The notes under the pieces: model-generated | Database searches by the model: none | What the model saw: only the letters and a program-made list of their open reading frames with translations | What the model was told of the DNA's origin: nothing | Translations under genes and position numbers: made by a program | In this document: piece by piece, positions 26,189 through 35,667 of the stretch | Numbering within the stretch: the stretch's first letter is position 1 | Layout of the letters: every line of letters begins with the position of its first letter | DNA from: Methylomicrobium sp. wino1 | Lineage (GTDB): Bacteria; Pseudomonadota; Gammaproteobacteria; Methylococcales; Methylomonadaceae | Reading direction: 5' to 3' | Assembly (NCBI RefSeq): GCF_003932755.1 | Contig: NZ_CP024202.1 | Coordinates: 3,410,001 to 3,474,000 of the forward strand | DNA length: 64,000 nucleotides

Positions 26189-28069
26189 ATGGATCCGAAA
26201 TTATTACGCTATTACAACACGGAACTACACCATTTGAGGGAAATGGGCGGAGAATTTGCCGTTGAATTCCCTAAGATTGCCGCGCGCTTGGGAATGGATA
26301 GCTTTGAATGCGCCGATCCTTACGTCGAGCGATTATTGGAAGGTTTTGCCTTTTTAGCGGCTCGCGTCCAATTGAAGCTCGATGCCGAGTTTCCGCGATT
26401 TACCCAGCATTTGCTGGAAATGATATACCCGAATTATCTCGAGCCGACTCCGTCTATGGCCGTCGTGCAATTTCAACCCGATTTGACGGAAGGCTCGTTA
26501 AATGAAGGCTTTACGATAGAAAGAGCAACCGCGTTACGCAGTCAGACGGCAAAAGGCGAACAAACACCTTGCGAATACCGCACCGCGCACGAAATCAAGC
26601 TTTGGCCTTTACAAATCCACGACGCGGAATATCTGCCGAATCTCGGTGCCGTGGCAAACCTCTGCGTGCATAATCTGACCGGAGTAAAAGCCGCGATTCG
26701 CATCCGGCTAAAAACCACGGCAGGTTTGAAATTCAATGAGCTTAAACTGGATTCCTTACCCATTTTTTTACGAGGGCATGGCGAACTGCCGATGCACATG
26801 TATGAACAATTGATAGGTGACTCGTTAGCCGTTTGCATGCAGCCGACCGAAAAACCTTATCGCTGGCAGCATTTAGTGAAAGATAACCCGATAGCCCGGA
26901 TCGGTTTTTCCGATGAAGAAGCCTTGCTCAATTATTCGCCTCGTTCTTTTCAGGGATACCGTCTTCTGCAGGAATATTTTGCCTTTCCGGAACGCTTTAT
27001 GTTTGCAGAATTTACAGGTTTCGCTCAAGCGTTGAAACAGTGTGATACCGATGAGATGGATTTAATCGTTCTGCTCAAACGAAGTCATACAAAACTGATT
27101 AATGCCGTCGACAGATCTCAATTTGCGTTATTTTGTACTCCGGCGATCAATCTGTTTCCCAAGCATGCCGATCCTATCTATATCGATCATAAGTCGTCCG
27201 AATTTCACATCATCCCGGACCGGTCCAGGCCGATGGATTTTGAAATTTGCCAAATCAAAGAAGTCATCGGCATTGGGAGCGGGGGCGTCAATGAAAAAAA
27301 GGAATTTCAGCCGTTTTATCGATACAGCGACGAACGTAGCCATGACGTCCGGCCCGCTTATTATTCGTTACATCGGCAACAACGGGTAGCTTCGTCGAAA
27401 CAAAAACGTCAAGGGCCGCGATCGAGTTATATCGGCAATGAGACTTTTATTACGCTGGTCGACGGGCAATCGGCACCTTACGGTAAAGACCTTAAACAAC
27501 TATCGATCAAGACACTCTGTAGTAATCGCGATTTACCGCTGCTGATGTCGTTGGGTGGAGGAAAAACCGACTTCACGATGCAGAAGGGCGCGCCGGTTCA
27601 AAGCATCCGTTGTCTTTCAGGCCCTACGAAACCTCGAGCATCTACCGCTTATGGCAATGTCAATTGGAGTTTGATCAATCATTTGTCGATGAATTATTTA
27701 AGTTTAATCGACCGTAATGACAAAGAAGGTGCCGTCGCTCTGAGAAGTTTATTGAAGTTATACAGCGAATATAATGTTGCCGCTATTACCAATCAAATCG
27801 AGGGATTGTTGTCGATCCAGGCGAAAGATATCGTTAGGCGAATCAATACGGCCGGCCCTATCGTTTTCGGCCGCGGCTTGGAAATAAACTTGAATTTTGA
27901 AGAGTCCGCTTTTGAAGGCAGCGGAGTCTTCTTGATGGGAGCAGTGCTGGAAAATTTTTTGGCCCGCTACGTTTCAATTAACTCGTTTACCGAAACCGTG
28001 GTTAAGTCACCGGATCGTGGAGAAATAATCAGATGGCCGGCGAGAATAGGTCGAAGAAAAACGATTTAA
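26189..28069 (+). CDS. tssF: T6SS baseplate protein TssF
   Basis: Baseplate wedge protein that works with TssG. The 626 residues open with the family signature LLRYYNTELHHLREMGGEFA and FPKIAARLGM, and continue with YVERLLEGFAFLAARVQLKL, EFPRFTQHLLEMIYPNYLEP and, near the end, GLEINLNFEESAFEGSGVFL and ARYVSINSFTETV. Length is normal. It overlaps tssG by 37 bp. Confidence 0.96.
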   Translation: MDPKLLRYYNTELHHLREMGGEFAVEFPKIAARLGMDSFECADPYVERLLEGFAFLAARVQLKLDAEFPRFTQHLLEMIYPNYLEPTPSMAVVQFQPDLTEGSLNEGFTIERATALRSQTAKGEQTPCEYRTAHEIKLWPLQIHDAEYLPNLGAVANLCVHNLTGVKAAIRIRLKTTAGLKFNELKLDSLPIFLRGHGELPMHMYEQLIGDSLAVCMQPTEKPYRWQHLVKDNPIARIGFSDEEALLNYSPRSFQGYRLLQEYFAFPERFMFAEFTGFAQALKQCDTDEMDLIVLLKRSHTKLINAVDRSQFALFCTPAINLFPKHADPIYIDHKSSEFHIIPDRSRPMDFEICQIKEVIGIGSGGVNEKKEFQPFYRYSDERSHDVRPAYYSLHRQQRVASSKQKRQGPRSSYIGNETFITLVDGQSAPYGKDLKQLSIKTLCSNRDLPLLMSLGGGKTDFTMQKGAPVQSIRCLSGPTKPRASTAYGNVNWSLINHLSMNYLSLIDRNDKEGAVALRSLLKLYSEYNVAAITNQIEGLLSIQAKDIVRRINTAGPIVFGRGLEINLNFEESAFEGSGVFLMGAVLENFLARYVSINSFTETVVKSPDRGEIIRWPARIGRRKTI

Positions 28070-29052
28070 GCGAAGGTTTACTCGAACAGCCACATCAGTA
28101 CGATTTTTATCATGCCTTACGGTTGATTGAATGTAGCCATGACGATAAACCTTTGATAGGACAATCCAATCGGCCCGTTGACGACGTGGTAAGATTTGGC
28201 CAAGAAGTCTCCATGGCTTTTGAGTCGTCGACATTGAGTCAATTTATAACAGCTCACGATGGGAAGCCGGCCCGATTGACTCAGCGTTTTTTAGGACTGT
28301 TCGGACCCAACGGTCCGATGCCTTTGCATCTGACTGAATATGTGCGAAGCCGGGAACATAATTTTCATGATCATACCCTGGCCCGATTTGGCGATATTTT
28401 TCATCATCGCCTGGTTGCGTTGTTTTATCGTGCCAAAGCGGATACCGAACCTGCCTTCAGTTTCGACCGGCCCGACGAAGACCGGTTTGGCGATTATTTA
28501 GGAGCGTTAGCCGGGATCGGCGATGAGGCGTTTCAAGATCGCGATGCGATACCGGATCTGGCCAAGTTTCATTACATAGGCCATCTAGCGAATCAGGCAA
28601 AAAATGCCGATGGGTTGATCGCTATCCTGGCCGATTTCTATAAACTACCGGTGAGACTCAATGAGTTCATCGGCGAATGGTTGCAGATCGAAACCGAAGA
28701 TTTGACCCGGTTGGGTGAATCGACAAAAACCGGTAGGTTGGGCGAGTCAGTCGTATTGGGCTCCCGAGTTTGGAGTTGTCAGCATAAATTCCGGATTCTG
28801 TTCGGGCCTTTGACCCTAACAGAGTATGTCAGTTTGCTACCTTCAGGTCAGCGACTTGAAAAATTGATTGCGATCGTACGAAACTACAGCGGCTTTGAGT
28901 TCGATTGGGATGTCAATCTAATCTTGAAAAATGACGAGGTACCGATGAGCCGATTGGACGGCGGCACACGACTGGGCTGGACAAGCTGGCTCGGTGAGCG
29001 GCGCAGCACCGAAGATGCGAACGATCTGTTGCTCAATCCGATACGGCGATGA
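28033..29052 (+). CDS. tssG: T6SS baseplate protein TssG
   Basis: Partner of TssF in the baseplate. The 339-residue sequence includes YDFYHALRLIECSHDDKPLI, FGQEVSMAF, QRFLGLFGPNGPMPLHLTEY, FGDIFHHRLVALFYRAKAD and the late DLTRLGE and LVLGSRVWSC-like stretch (VVLGSRVWSCQHKFRI). Overlap with tssF indicates coupling. After it comes a 400-bp non-coding gap with a repeat element before clpV. Confidence 0.95.
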   Translation: MAGENRSKKNDLSEGLLEQPHQYDFYHALRLIECSHDDKPLIGQSNRPVDDVVRFGQEVSMAFESSTLSQFITAHDGKPARLTQRFLGLFGPNGPMPLHLTEYVRSREHNFHDHTLARFGDIFHHRLVALFYRAKADTEPAFSFDRPDEDRFGDYLGALAGIGDEAFQDRDAIPDLAKFHYIGHLANQAKNADGLIAILADFYKLPVRLNEFIGEWLQIETEDLTRLGESTKTGRLGESVVLGSRVWSCQHKFRILFGPLTLTEYVSLLPSGQRLEKLIAIVRNYSGFEFDWDVNLILKNDEVPMSRLDGGTRLGWTSWLGERRSTEDANDLLLNPIRR

Positions 29053-29082
29053 GTTGATCTGAATTTTTGAGCAGTGAGCAGT

Positions 29083-29354
29083 AAGGATACGGTAAAAAAT
29101 AACTTCCCTAAATGGATCTCACGATTTGCACATATCCCGCGCAAGTTTATCATTCCCATGCTCTGCGTGGGAATGCCGCTTTAGACGCTCTACGTCGACT
29201 GCGTCTGGCAGTTGGATTGAGAGACTTTAGGGAGTGCATTGGTTAGCTCTTGCTTGTTTTATCGAACACTGAGGATGCAGAGCGTCCCGGGATGCATTTA
29301 TTCAGAGCGTAGGAACGATGATAAATCGGAAAGTTATTTGTTACGAAATCCTAA
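29083..29354. repeat. MITE-like element, copy E, with an inner palindromic repeat, between tssG and clpV
   Basis: The right arm at 29328-29354 (ggaaagttatttgttacgaa on) is the imperfect complement of the left arm at 29083-29107 (aaggatacggtaaaaaataa on). Inside is a different palindromic repeat: cattcccatgctctgcgtgg (29151 on) and a distal arm around 29301-29325, the familiar gttcccacgctctgcg type. No gene is visible in 29053-29453. It interrupts the otherwise tight tssE-F-G-clpV order, so clpV probably needs its own promoter or readthrough. Confidence 0.65.
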
Positions 29355-29453
29355 ATGGAATTAGCCTCTAGATTTTGTTGGAAAACCTTATTGATCACGG
29401 GCGCCGAAGTTTAACTATACGGGGCAATTTGAAAACTATTTTAGGAGTGAGTT

Positions 29454-32171
29454 ATGGGCGATATCAGCCGCGTCGCATTATTCGGTAAGCTGAATAAAGT
29501 GTGCTACAAATCCATAGAGGGCGCTACCGTGTTTTGTAAAATGCGCGGCAATCCTTACGTGGAACTGACACATTGGTTGCATCAGATACTGCAGTTGCAA
29601 GACTCGGATCTCCATAAAATCATTCGTCAATTCAATCTCGACCCGTCCAATTTGGCACGCGACTTTACCGAATCTTTGGATCGTCTCCCCAGAGGTTCCA
29701 CATCGATTTCCGATTTATCGTCGCATGTCGAAGAAGCTGTCGAGAGGGGATGGGTATATGGTACTTTGATGTTCGGCGAATCGCAGGTACGCTCGGGACA
29801 TTTGGTTGTCGGTATTCTTAAAACGAAGGGTTTAAATCATGCCTTACTCGAAATTTCCAACGAATTCGGTAAGCTCAAGCCGGATACCTTAACCGAACGT
29901 TTCGCGGAAATTGTTAGCGGCTCGCCTGAAGAAGGTCTGCATTCCAGCGACGGTTTTCAAGTCGGGGGCGGTGCTGTTCCAGGTGAAGCCAGCGGCGCGA
30001 TGTCGCCGGCGCAGATGGGTAAACAAGAAGCCCTGAAACAATTCACAGTCGATTTAACCGAACAGGCGCGCCAAGGCAAGATGGACCCGATTGTCGGGCG
30101 CGATGAAGAAATTCGTCAGGTCATCGATATTCTGATGCGTCGCCGTCAAAACAACCCAATACTGACTGGCGAGGCCGGCGTCGGCAAAACTGCCGTCGTC
30201 GAAGGCTTCGCGCAGAAGATCGTCTCCGGGGACGTGCCACCGTCCTTGCTGGACGTTACGTTGCGCACACTCGATGTCGGTTTGCTGCAGGCAGGCGCCA
30301 GCATGAAAGGCGAATTCGAGAATCGCTTGCGTCAAGTGATCGAGGAAGTCCAGTCATCCGAAAAACCTATTATTTTATTTATCGATGAAGCGCATACCTT
30401 GGTCGGTGCTGGCGGTGCGGCAGGCACCGGCGATGCCGCGAACCTGTTGAAACCGGCGCTGGCGCGCGGTACGCTCAGAACCGTCGCGGCTACAACCTGG
30501 GCCGAATACAAGAAACATATCGAAAAAGATCCGGCATTGACGAGGCGCTTTCAAGTCGTGCAAGTGCTGGAGCCCAGCGAAGAAAAAGCGATTTTGATGA
30601 TGCGGGGCGTCGCTTCGGTGATGGAAAAACATCATCGGGTCCAAATACTCGACGAAGCTTTGGAGTCGGCCGTAAAGCTGTCTCATCGTTATATCCCCGC
30701 CAGACAGTTGCCCGATAAATCGGTTAGTTTACTCGATACCGCATCGGCCCGCGTGGCGATAAGTCAGCATGCTGTTCCTGCTGAGGTCGATGATTGCCGA
30801 AAACGGATTAACGGATTGGATACCGAATTGGCGATCATCGGCAGAGAAAAGTCGGTCGGAGTCGATATCAAGGACCGCGAAACGATTGTCCTTGAAAAAC
30901 TGGATCAAGAAAAAGCCCGCTTGTCAGTGCTTGAAGAACGATGGACCCATGAACGGGAACTCGTTAAAAATATTCTCGAAATTCGGCAACAATTACGAGA
31001 GCAGGGTGGCAAAATCGAAGGAACCGACAGCAAACTTGAAAAAGCTGCCGATAAAGCTACCGAAATAAATTCCGATCCTGTTTCCCGCGAACAGCTCCTA
31101 GAAGAGCTTAAAGCTCTGCAGGTTAAATTACACGAACTTCAAGGCGAATCGCCGTTGATTTTACCAAGCGTCGATGCTCAAGCCGTGGCTTCCGTCGTCG
31201 GCGATTGGACCGGAATTCCAGTCGGGCGTATGGTCAAAAACGAAATCGAAACCATCATTCACCTAGCCGATACCATCGAGCAACGCATCATCGGACAACG
31301 TCATGCATTGGAAATGATTGCGCGGCGCATACAAACTTCTCGCGCGGGTCTCGATAATCCGAACAAACCGATCGGCGTATTCATGCTGGCCGGTACGTCG
31401 GGAGTCGGCAAGACCGAAACCGCTCTAGCCTTGGCCGAAGCCTTGTACGGCGGCGAGCAGAATGTTATCACAATCAACATGAGCGAATACCAGGAAGCGC
31501 ATACCGTGTCGACGCTGAAGGGTGCGCCTCCGGGTTATGTCGGATACGGAGAAGGGGGTGTGTTGACCGAAGCTGTTCGACGAAGACCTTATTCGGTCGT
31601 ATTGCTCGATGAAGTCGAAAAAGCGCATCCGGACGTTCATGAAATTTTTTTTCAGGTTTTCGATAAAGGCTGGATGGAAGACGGTGAAGGCCGGGTCATC
31701 GATTTCAAGAATACGCTGATTCTTTTGACTACCAATGCCGGTACCGACATGATTGCCAATCTCTGTAAAGACCCGGATTTGATGCCGGAGCCTGAAGGTA
31801 TTGCCAAAGCCTTGAGGGAACCGTTGCTAAAAGTTTTTCCGCCGGCGTTATTAGGCCGTCTGGTCGTTATTCCCTATTACCCGTTAAGCGACGAAATGAT
31901 CGCCGCAATCGCAAAATTGCAATTGAAACGTATCGAAAAACGTATCGTTGAAAGTCATAAAGTACCATTCACCTATAATGACGATGTTATCAAGTTGATA
32001 GCCGAACGCTGTACAGAAGTCGAAAGCGGCGGCCGCATGATCGACGCGATATTGACCAATACGGTTTTGCCCAGTATCAGTGCCGAGTTTTTAACGCGGA
32101 TGGTGGAAGGTAAAACGGTTGAAAGGGTGCATGTTGGTGTGGCGGATGGAGAGTTTGTTTATGAGTTTTGA
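29454..32171 (+). CDS. clpV: T6SS sheath-recycling ATPase ClpV (TssH)
   Basis: AAA+ unfoldase that disassembles contracted TssB/TssC sheath. The 905 residues show a double Clp-N domain (1-165) and AAA-1 with Walker A GEAGVGKT at 239-246 and Walker B ILFIDEAHTLVGAGG. A middle coiled-coil region (about 430-560) follows, then AAA-2 with GTSGVGKTETALALAE near 645 and VVLLDEVEKAHPDV, and the ClpB-type D2 C-terminal domain. The T6SS-specific N-terminus (GKLNKVCYKSIEGATVFCKM) separates it from housekeeping ClpB. An ATG preceded by aggagtg fixes the start. Confidence 0.97.
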   Translation: MGDISRVALFGKLNKVCYKSIEGATVFCKMRGNPYVELTHWLHQILQLQDSDLHKIIRQFNLDPSNLARDFTESLDRLPRGSTSISDLSSHVEEAVERGWVYGTLMFGESQVRSGHLVVGILKTKGLNHALLEISNEFGKLKPDTLTERFAEIVSGSPEEGLHSSDGFQVGGGAVPGEASGAMSPAQMGKQEALKQFTVDLTEQARQGKMDPIVGRDEEIRQVIDILMRRRQNNPILTGEAGVGKTAVVEGFAQKIVSGDVPPSLLDVTLRTLDVGLLQAGASMKGEFENRLRQVIEEVQSSEKPIILFIDEAHTLVGAGGAAGTGDAANLLKPALARGTLRTVAATTWAEYKKHIEKDPALTRRFQVVQVLEPSEEKAILMMRGVASVMEKHHRVQILDEALESAVKLSHRYIPARQLPDKSVSLLDTASARVAISQHAVPAEVDDCRKRINGLDTELAIIGREKSVGVDIKDRETIVLEKLDQEKARLSVLEERWTHERELVKNILEIRQQLREQGGKIEGTDSKLEKAADKATEINSDPVSREQLLEELKALQVKLHELQGESPLILPSVDAQAVASVVGDWTGIPVGRMVKNEIETIIHLADTIEQRIIGQRHALEMIARRIQTSRAGLDNPNKPIGVFMLAGTSGVGKTETALALAEALYGGEQNVITINMSEYQEAHTVSTLKGAPPGYVGYGEGGVLTEAVRRRPYSVVLLDEVEKAHPDVHEIFFQVFDKGWMEDGEGRVIDFKNTLILLTTNAGTDMIANLCKDPDLMPEPEGIAKALREPLLKVFPPALLGRLVVIPYYPLSDEMIAAIAKLQLKRIEKRIVESHKVPFTYNDDVIKLIAERCTEVESGGRMIDAILTNTVLPSISAEFLTRMVEGKTVERVHVGVADGEFVYEF

Positions 32172-32241
32172 ATCAAACTACTTATTGGGAATACTCGTTT
32201 CTTAAAGTCGTTAATGCAAATAATACAAAGGGGTGTATCTT

Positions 32242-32772
32242 ATGTCTTTTTATCTAAATGTACCATTTGTCACACAACTTGGTATTGGCGCAGAGATCGG
32301 TAAACATCACGGAAGAGATGATCCAACTGGATGTTGGTATGCCAGTTTGTGCATGGTTGGTTTTTATTTTGAAGCAGGCCCTCGGTTAGGTAACCCGGAA
32401 TTATTTAAACGTCCTCTAGACAAACTTAAACACGGTACAGATGTCGGACATTTTCCTATTGGTGGTGATGCCGAATTAAAAATGATGCAGAACGAAGGAT
32501 TAGAAGAAGTCCCTGAACCGGCTGATAAAAAATGGAAAAATTGGCAACTTGCGAAAATGCTTAAAGAGTATGGACCTTTAATGATGTCATGGTGGGCTCC
32601 GGGGGCTCATGTTTCAGTTGTTATTGGTATAGACTCTGAATCAAATGAAGTGATTTATCACGACCCGGAAAACGCGCCAAATTCTCGGATGTCGTTAAAT
32701 AATTTTAACAGCAAGTTAATGTGGGGGAACCGCGCATTGATGCGAAAAAAAGGAAAACCACATCAAGGTTGA
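32242..32772 (+). CDS. Papain-like cysteine peptidase, candidate T6SS cargo
   Basis: The 176-residue protein has no signal peptide. The likely catalytic cysteine is C31 in RDDPTGCWYASLCMVGFYFE, the histidine H123 in WAPGAHVSVVIGI, and the acid D141 in IYHDPENAP. This is the Cys-His-Asp order of papain-like folds (AvrRpt2/C70 or C39-like). The start is the ATG at 32242 with aaagggg upstream; GTG 32233 is an alternative. It stands between clpV and vgrG, where T6SS effectors are often encoded. The coding sequence looks less GC-rich than the tss genes. A toxin role is inference; a housekeeping or adaptor peptidase cannot be excluded. No classic immunity gene is recognisable beside it. Confidence 0.7.
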   Translation: MSFYLNVPFVTQLGIGAEIGKHHGRDDPTGCWYASLCMVGFYFEAGPRLGNPELFKRPLDKLKHGTDVGHFPIGGDAELKMMQNEGLEEVPEPADKKWKNWQLAKMLKEYGPLMMSWWAPGAHVSVVIGIDSESNEVIYHDPENAPNSRMSLNNFNSKLMWGNRALMRKKGKPHQG

Positions 32773-32914
32773 TAAATTTATCTCACTGGTTTTGGCAGAT
32801 AAGAACCTACTTTTAAAGTTCATCTTAATAGTAGCATTGCCGATTAAGAGAAGTTATTGATGACCGAATTCTTAGATAGTCGATAAAATTATTATTCATT
32901 AAATTGAGGTATTT

Positions 32915-33529
32915 ATGCCAGCTGTAGACCGCTTTCTTTCTGACCCTGTTGAGTTCATGCAAAATAACATCGTTTCCACTCCTGAAGGAGGTGATGTTAA
33001 TAAAACAGGGGGTAAAAAATTTTTTACTCTGGAAAAACTTAATGGTCTTGCAAGTAGTGTCGAACGTCCAGGGGCGCAGATTGCAACTTATATGGCTCGG
33101 CCTGCAGGTAATGGGGGGAATGCTGAGGGCATAATGGAAATATATTGGTGCCCTTATCAGGATGACACTATTCAGTCTACGACAGTAAGCAATGCCGCAA
33201 ATATCATGTTTACTGCGCCGATGAACGGTTGCAGCTTTGGCGTTGGTTCTCCAGCCGAGGATGGTTCATGCTATGTCGCTCACATTAATATGAAATCGCA
33301 AAATAATGCATGGAACAAACAGGACGCTATCTTGAAGGGTAGCAAACTGGGAAGTACGATCGTGAGCCCGCATATGTATATGGGCTCGGATAAAGATCCT
33401 GTTCATGTGATTACTTTTGGTGTCCGTAACTCAAAAACTAGGCAATGGAGTTTTTATTACCAGCTTACCAAAATGGGTGTTGGCGCAAACGGTATTATCA
33501 AGACATTGATTGGAGTGTTTCCAGTCTGA
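32915..33529 (+). CDS. Unrecognised protein with Cys-x16-His motif, candidate T6SS cargo
   Basis: The 204 residues contain no signal peptide or membrane helix. I do not recognise the family. The centre reads FTAPMNGCSFGVGSPAEDG and then SCYVAHINMKS: a cysteine after Gly (C106) on a turn, and a histidine (H123) ending a strand. This resembles the catalytic layout of CNF1/BLF1-type glutamine deamidases, where a GC motif precedes a YxxH strand by about 12-15 residues. Alternatively it may be the immunity partner of the preceding peptidase, or a structural accessory to VgrG. It has its own ribosome-binding site (ttgaggtattt) and a 142-bp upstream gap. Confidence 0.6.
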   Translation: MPAVDRFLSDPVEFMQNNIVSTPEGGDVNKTGGKKFFTLEKLNGLASSVERPGAQIATYMARPAGNGGNAEGIMEIYWCPYQDDTIQSTTVSNAANIMFTAPMNGCSFGVGSPAEDGSCYVAHINMKSQNNAWNKQDAILKGSKLGSTIVSPHMYMGSDKDPVHVITFGVRNSKTRQWSFYYQLTKMGVGANGIIKTLIGVFPV

Positions 33530-33654
33530 AATTAAGTTAAGTAAGTAATGAAACTGACAGCATATAAGCTATGAACTTTGATATAAATAAGTTAATAAAA
33601 CCAATTTTTCAGTCGCCACTGTTAGACCACTTTATAACCGGAATTTTATAACTT

Positions 33655-35574
33655 ATGGCACAAAACAATAGATCCGTTACTGCCGATACCCCATTAGGTA
33701 ATGATCAGCTGGTTTTCTATAGCATGGCAGGGACAGAATCCATCGGCCGATTGTTCGAGTTTGAAGTCGAGTTAGTTCGCGATCTGAAACTGGGTAGTGT
33801 CAAAGCCGATGAATTGCTGGGCAAGGGAATGACAATCAAGCTGGATCTGCCTAATGGGGGAACGCGGTTTTTTAACGGTGAGATCGTGCAATTCAAGCAT
33901 ATAGGGCTACGTAGTCGCTTCAGTTGTTACCGTGCAACTTTAAGACCTTGGTTATGGTATTTAACCTTAAATGCCGATTGCCGGGTTTTTCAGGATAAAT
34001 CGGTTATCGAAGTGATCGAGGCTATATTGGACAGCTATGCATTTGCCGATGTGCTTTATAAATTGGACGGCGAATACAAAACCTTGGATTATTGCGTTCA
34101 GTATAGAGAAAGCGATTTCGATTTCATTAGTCGCTTGATGGAACACGACGGTATCTTTTATTACTTTGAGCATCAAGACGGTAAGCATAAATTAGTGATT
34201 ACCGATTCGAATAAGGCTTTCGAAAATCAAAGCGGCTATCAGTCTATCCCTTATTTTTTGGAGGGAAACGTAGCAAGCCGCGAACGCGATCACATTCACG
34301 AGTGGTTTCAAGAGAATCAAGTCACAGCAGGTAAATTCGAATTGAACGATTTCGATTTTGAATCGCCTAGTTCCGATTTAACGATCAAAAAACACAATCC
34401 GGGGAGTTATTCTCAATCCGGGCAGGAAGTCTACGATTTTCCCGGAAAGTTTTCGTCTACGACAGTAGATAGCAAGTTGGTCGATAAGCGTTTGGAAGAG
34501 AGGCAAAATGCCTATTCTGTTAAGCGCGGCCAAGGCAATGCTTTAGGCCTCATCCCCGGCATGAAATTCACGCTAACCGATTTTTATTTCGCCGAAGAAA
34601 ATATCGAACATGTCGTCGTATCGGCTTCCTACCTTATACAAGGCGACGATAGCGTTTCAGGCATGGGCGGGGGTGGTGAAATCTTTCAATGCAGCTTCGA
34701 TGCAATTGATGCGAAGCAAGCCTTTCGCTCGATTAGATTGACACCCAAACCTTCGGTTTCCGGATCGCAGACCGCGATTGTTGTCGGTCCGTCAGGTGAG
34801 GAGATTTGGACCGATAAATACGGTCGAGTCAAGGTGCAGTTCCATTGGGATAGGGAAGGGCAAGACGATGAAAACAGTTCCTGTTGGGTCAGGGTTTCCC
34901 AGCCGATGGCCGGCAAGAAATGGGGGTGGATTTCTTTGCCTCGGATCGGTCAAGAAGTGGTCGTCAGCTTTTTGGAAGGCGATCCGGATCGCCCATTGAT
35001 AACCGGGAGAGTTTACAACGACGATCAAATGCCGCCTTATGATTTACCTTCAAACAAAACCCAAAGCGGTATCAAGACCCGCAGTTCAAAAGAAGGTACG
35101 GCCGATAACTTCAATGAATTACGTTTCGAGGATAAAAAAGGCGAGGAAGAGGTTTACATTCATGCTGAAAAAGACCTCAATTGTGTAATCGAAAATAACG
35201 AGACTCGAAAGATTGGTTTAGATAAAAAAGACAAGGGCGATCAAACGATTGAGATCCAAAACGACAGAACAGTAACCTTGCACGACGGCAACGATAAGTT
35301 GAAAATTGAGACGGGCAATCGTAAGATCGAGATCGATCAGGGCAATCATGACTTGGTGGTATCGAGCGGCAATCACTCGGTCAAAGTCGATGCCGGCAAA
35401 AGCACGATTGAAGCGATGCAATCAATTGAACTCAAAGTGGGTGGCAACAGCATAAAAATTACCCAGCAAGGCATCACGATTAAAGGGCTTATGCTGGATG
35501 CGAGCGGGACGAAGACAACTGTCAGCGGTGATGGAATGTTGACGTTGAAAGGCGGAATAACGATGATCAACTAA
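33655..35574 (+). CDS. vgrG: T6SS spike protein VgrG (TssI)
   Basis: Trimeric puncturing spike. The 639 residues contain the gp27-like domain (MAGTESIGRLFEFEVELVRD, YRATLRPWLWYLTLNADCRV, YCVQYRESDFDFISRLMEHD, GIFYYFEH), the gp5 OB domain (EEIWTDKYGRVKVQFHWDRE, SCWVRVSQPMAGKKWGWISL, PRIGQEVVVSFLEGDPDRPL), and a C-terminal beta-helix of short repeats (IETGNRKIEIDQGNHDLVVS, GNHSVKVDAGKSTIEAMQSI). There is no extra C-terminal effector domain, so cargo should travel via separate proteins. It is followed by DUF6931 and PAAR genes. Confidence 0.96.
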   Translation: MAQNNRSVTADTPLGNDQLVFYSMAGTESIGRLFEFEVELVRDLKLGSVKADELLGKGMTIKLDLPNGGTRFFNGEIVQFKHIGLRSRFSCYRATLRPWLWYLTLNADCRVFQDKSVIEVIEAILDSYAFADVLYKLDGEYKTLDYCVQYRESDFDFISRLMEHDGIFYYFEHQDGKHKLVITDSNKAFENQSGYQSIPYFLEGNVASRERDHIHEWFQENQVTAGKFELNDFDFESPSSDLTIKKHNPGSYSQSGQEVYDFPGKFSSTTVDSKLVDKRLEERQNAYSVKRGQGNALGLIPGMKFTLTDFYFAEENIEHVVVSASYLIQGDDSVSGMGGGGEIFQCSFDAIDAKQAFRSIRLTPKPSVSGSQTAIVVGPSGEEIWTDKYGRVKVQFHWDREGQDDENSSCWVRVSQPMAGKKWGWISLPRIGQEVVVSFLEGDPDRPLITGRVYNDDQMPPYDLPSNKTQSGIKTRSSKEGTADNFNELRFEDKKGEEEVYIHAEKDLNCVIENNETRKIGLDKKDKGDQTIEIQNDRTVTLHDGNDKLKIETGNRKIEIDQGNHDLVVSSGNHSVKVDAGKSTIEAMQSIELKVGGNSIKITQQGITIKGLMLDASGTKTTVSGDGMLTLKGGITMIN

Positions 35575-35667
35575 ACGACAATGCTTTGACCCGTCTCCAT
35601 AAACACTTTGAAAAAATAAACCTTCAAAAACTTAATTTTCGCCATATCTATAATCCGCTAAATCGAC

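Noticed and set aside
29053-29453. A gene in the tssG-clpV gap
   Set aside because: No open frame with a start and ribosome-binding site; the space is filled by nested inverted repeats.
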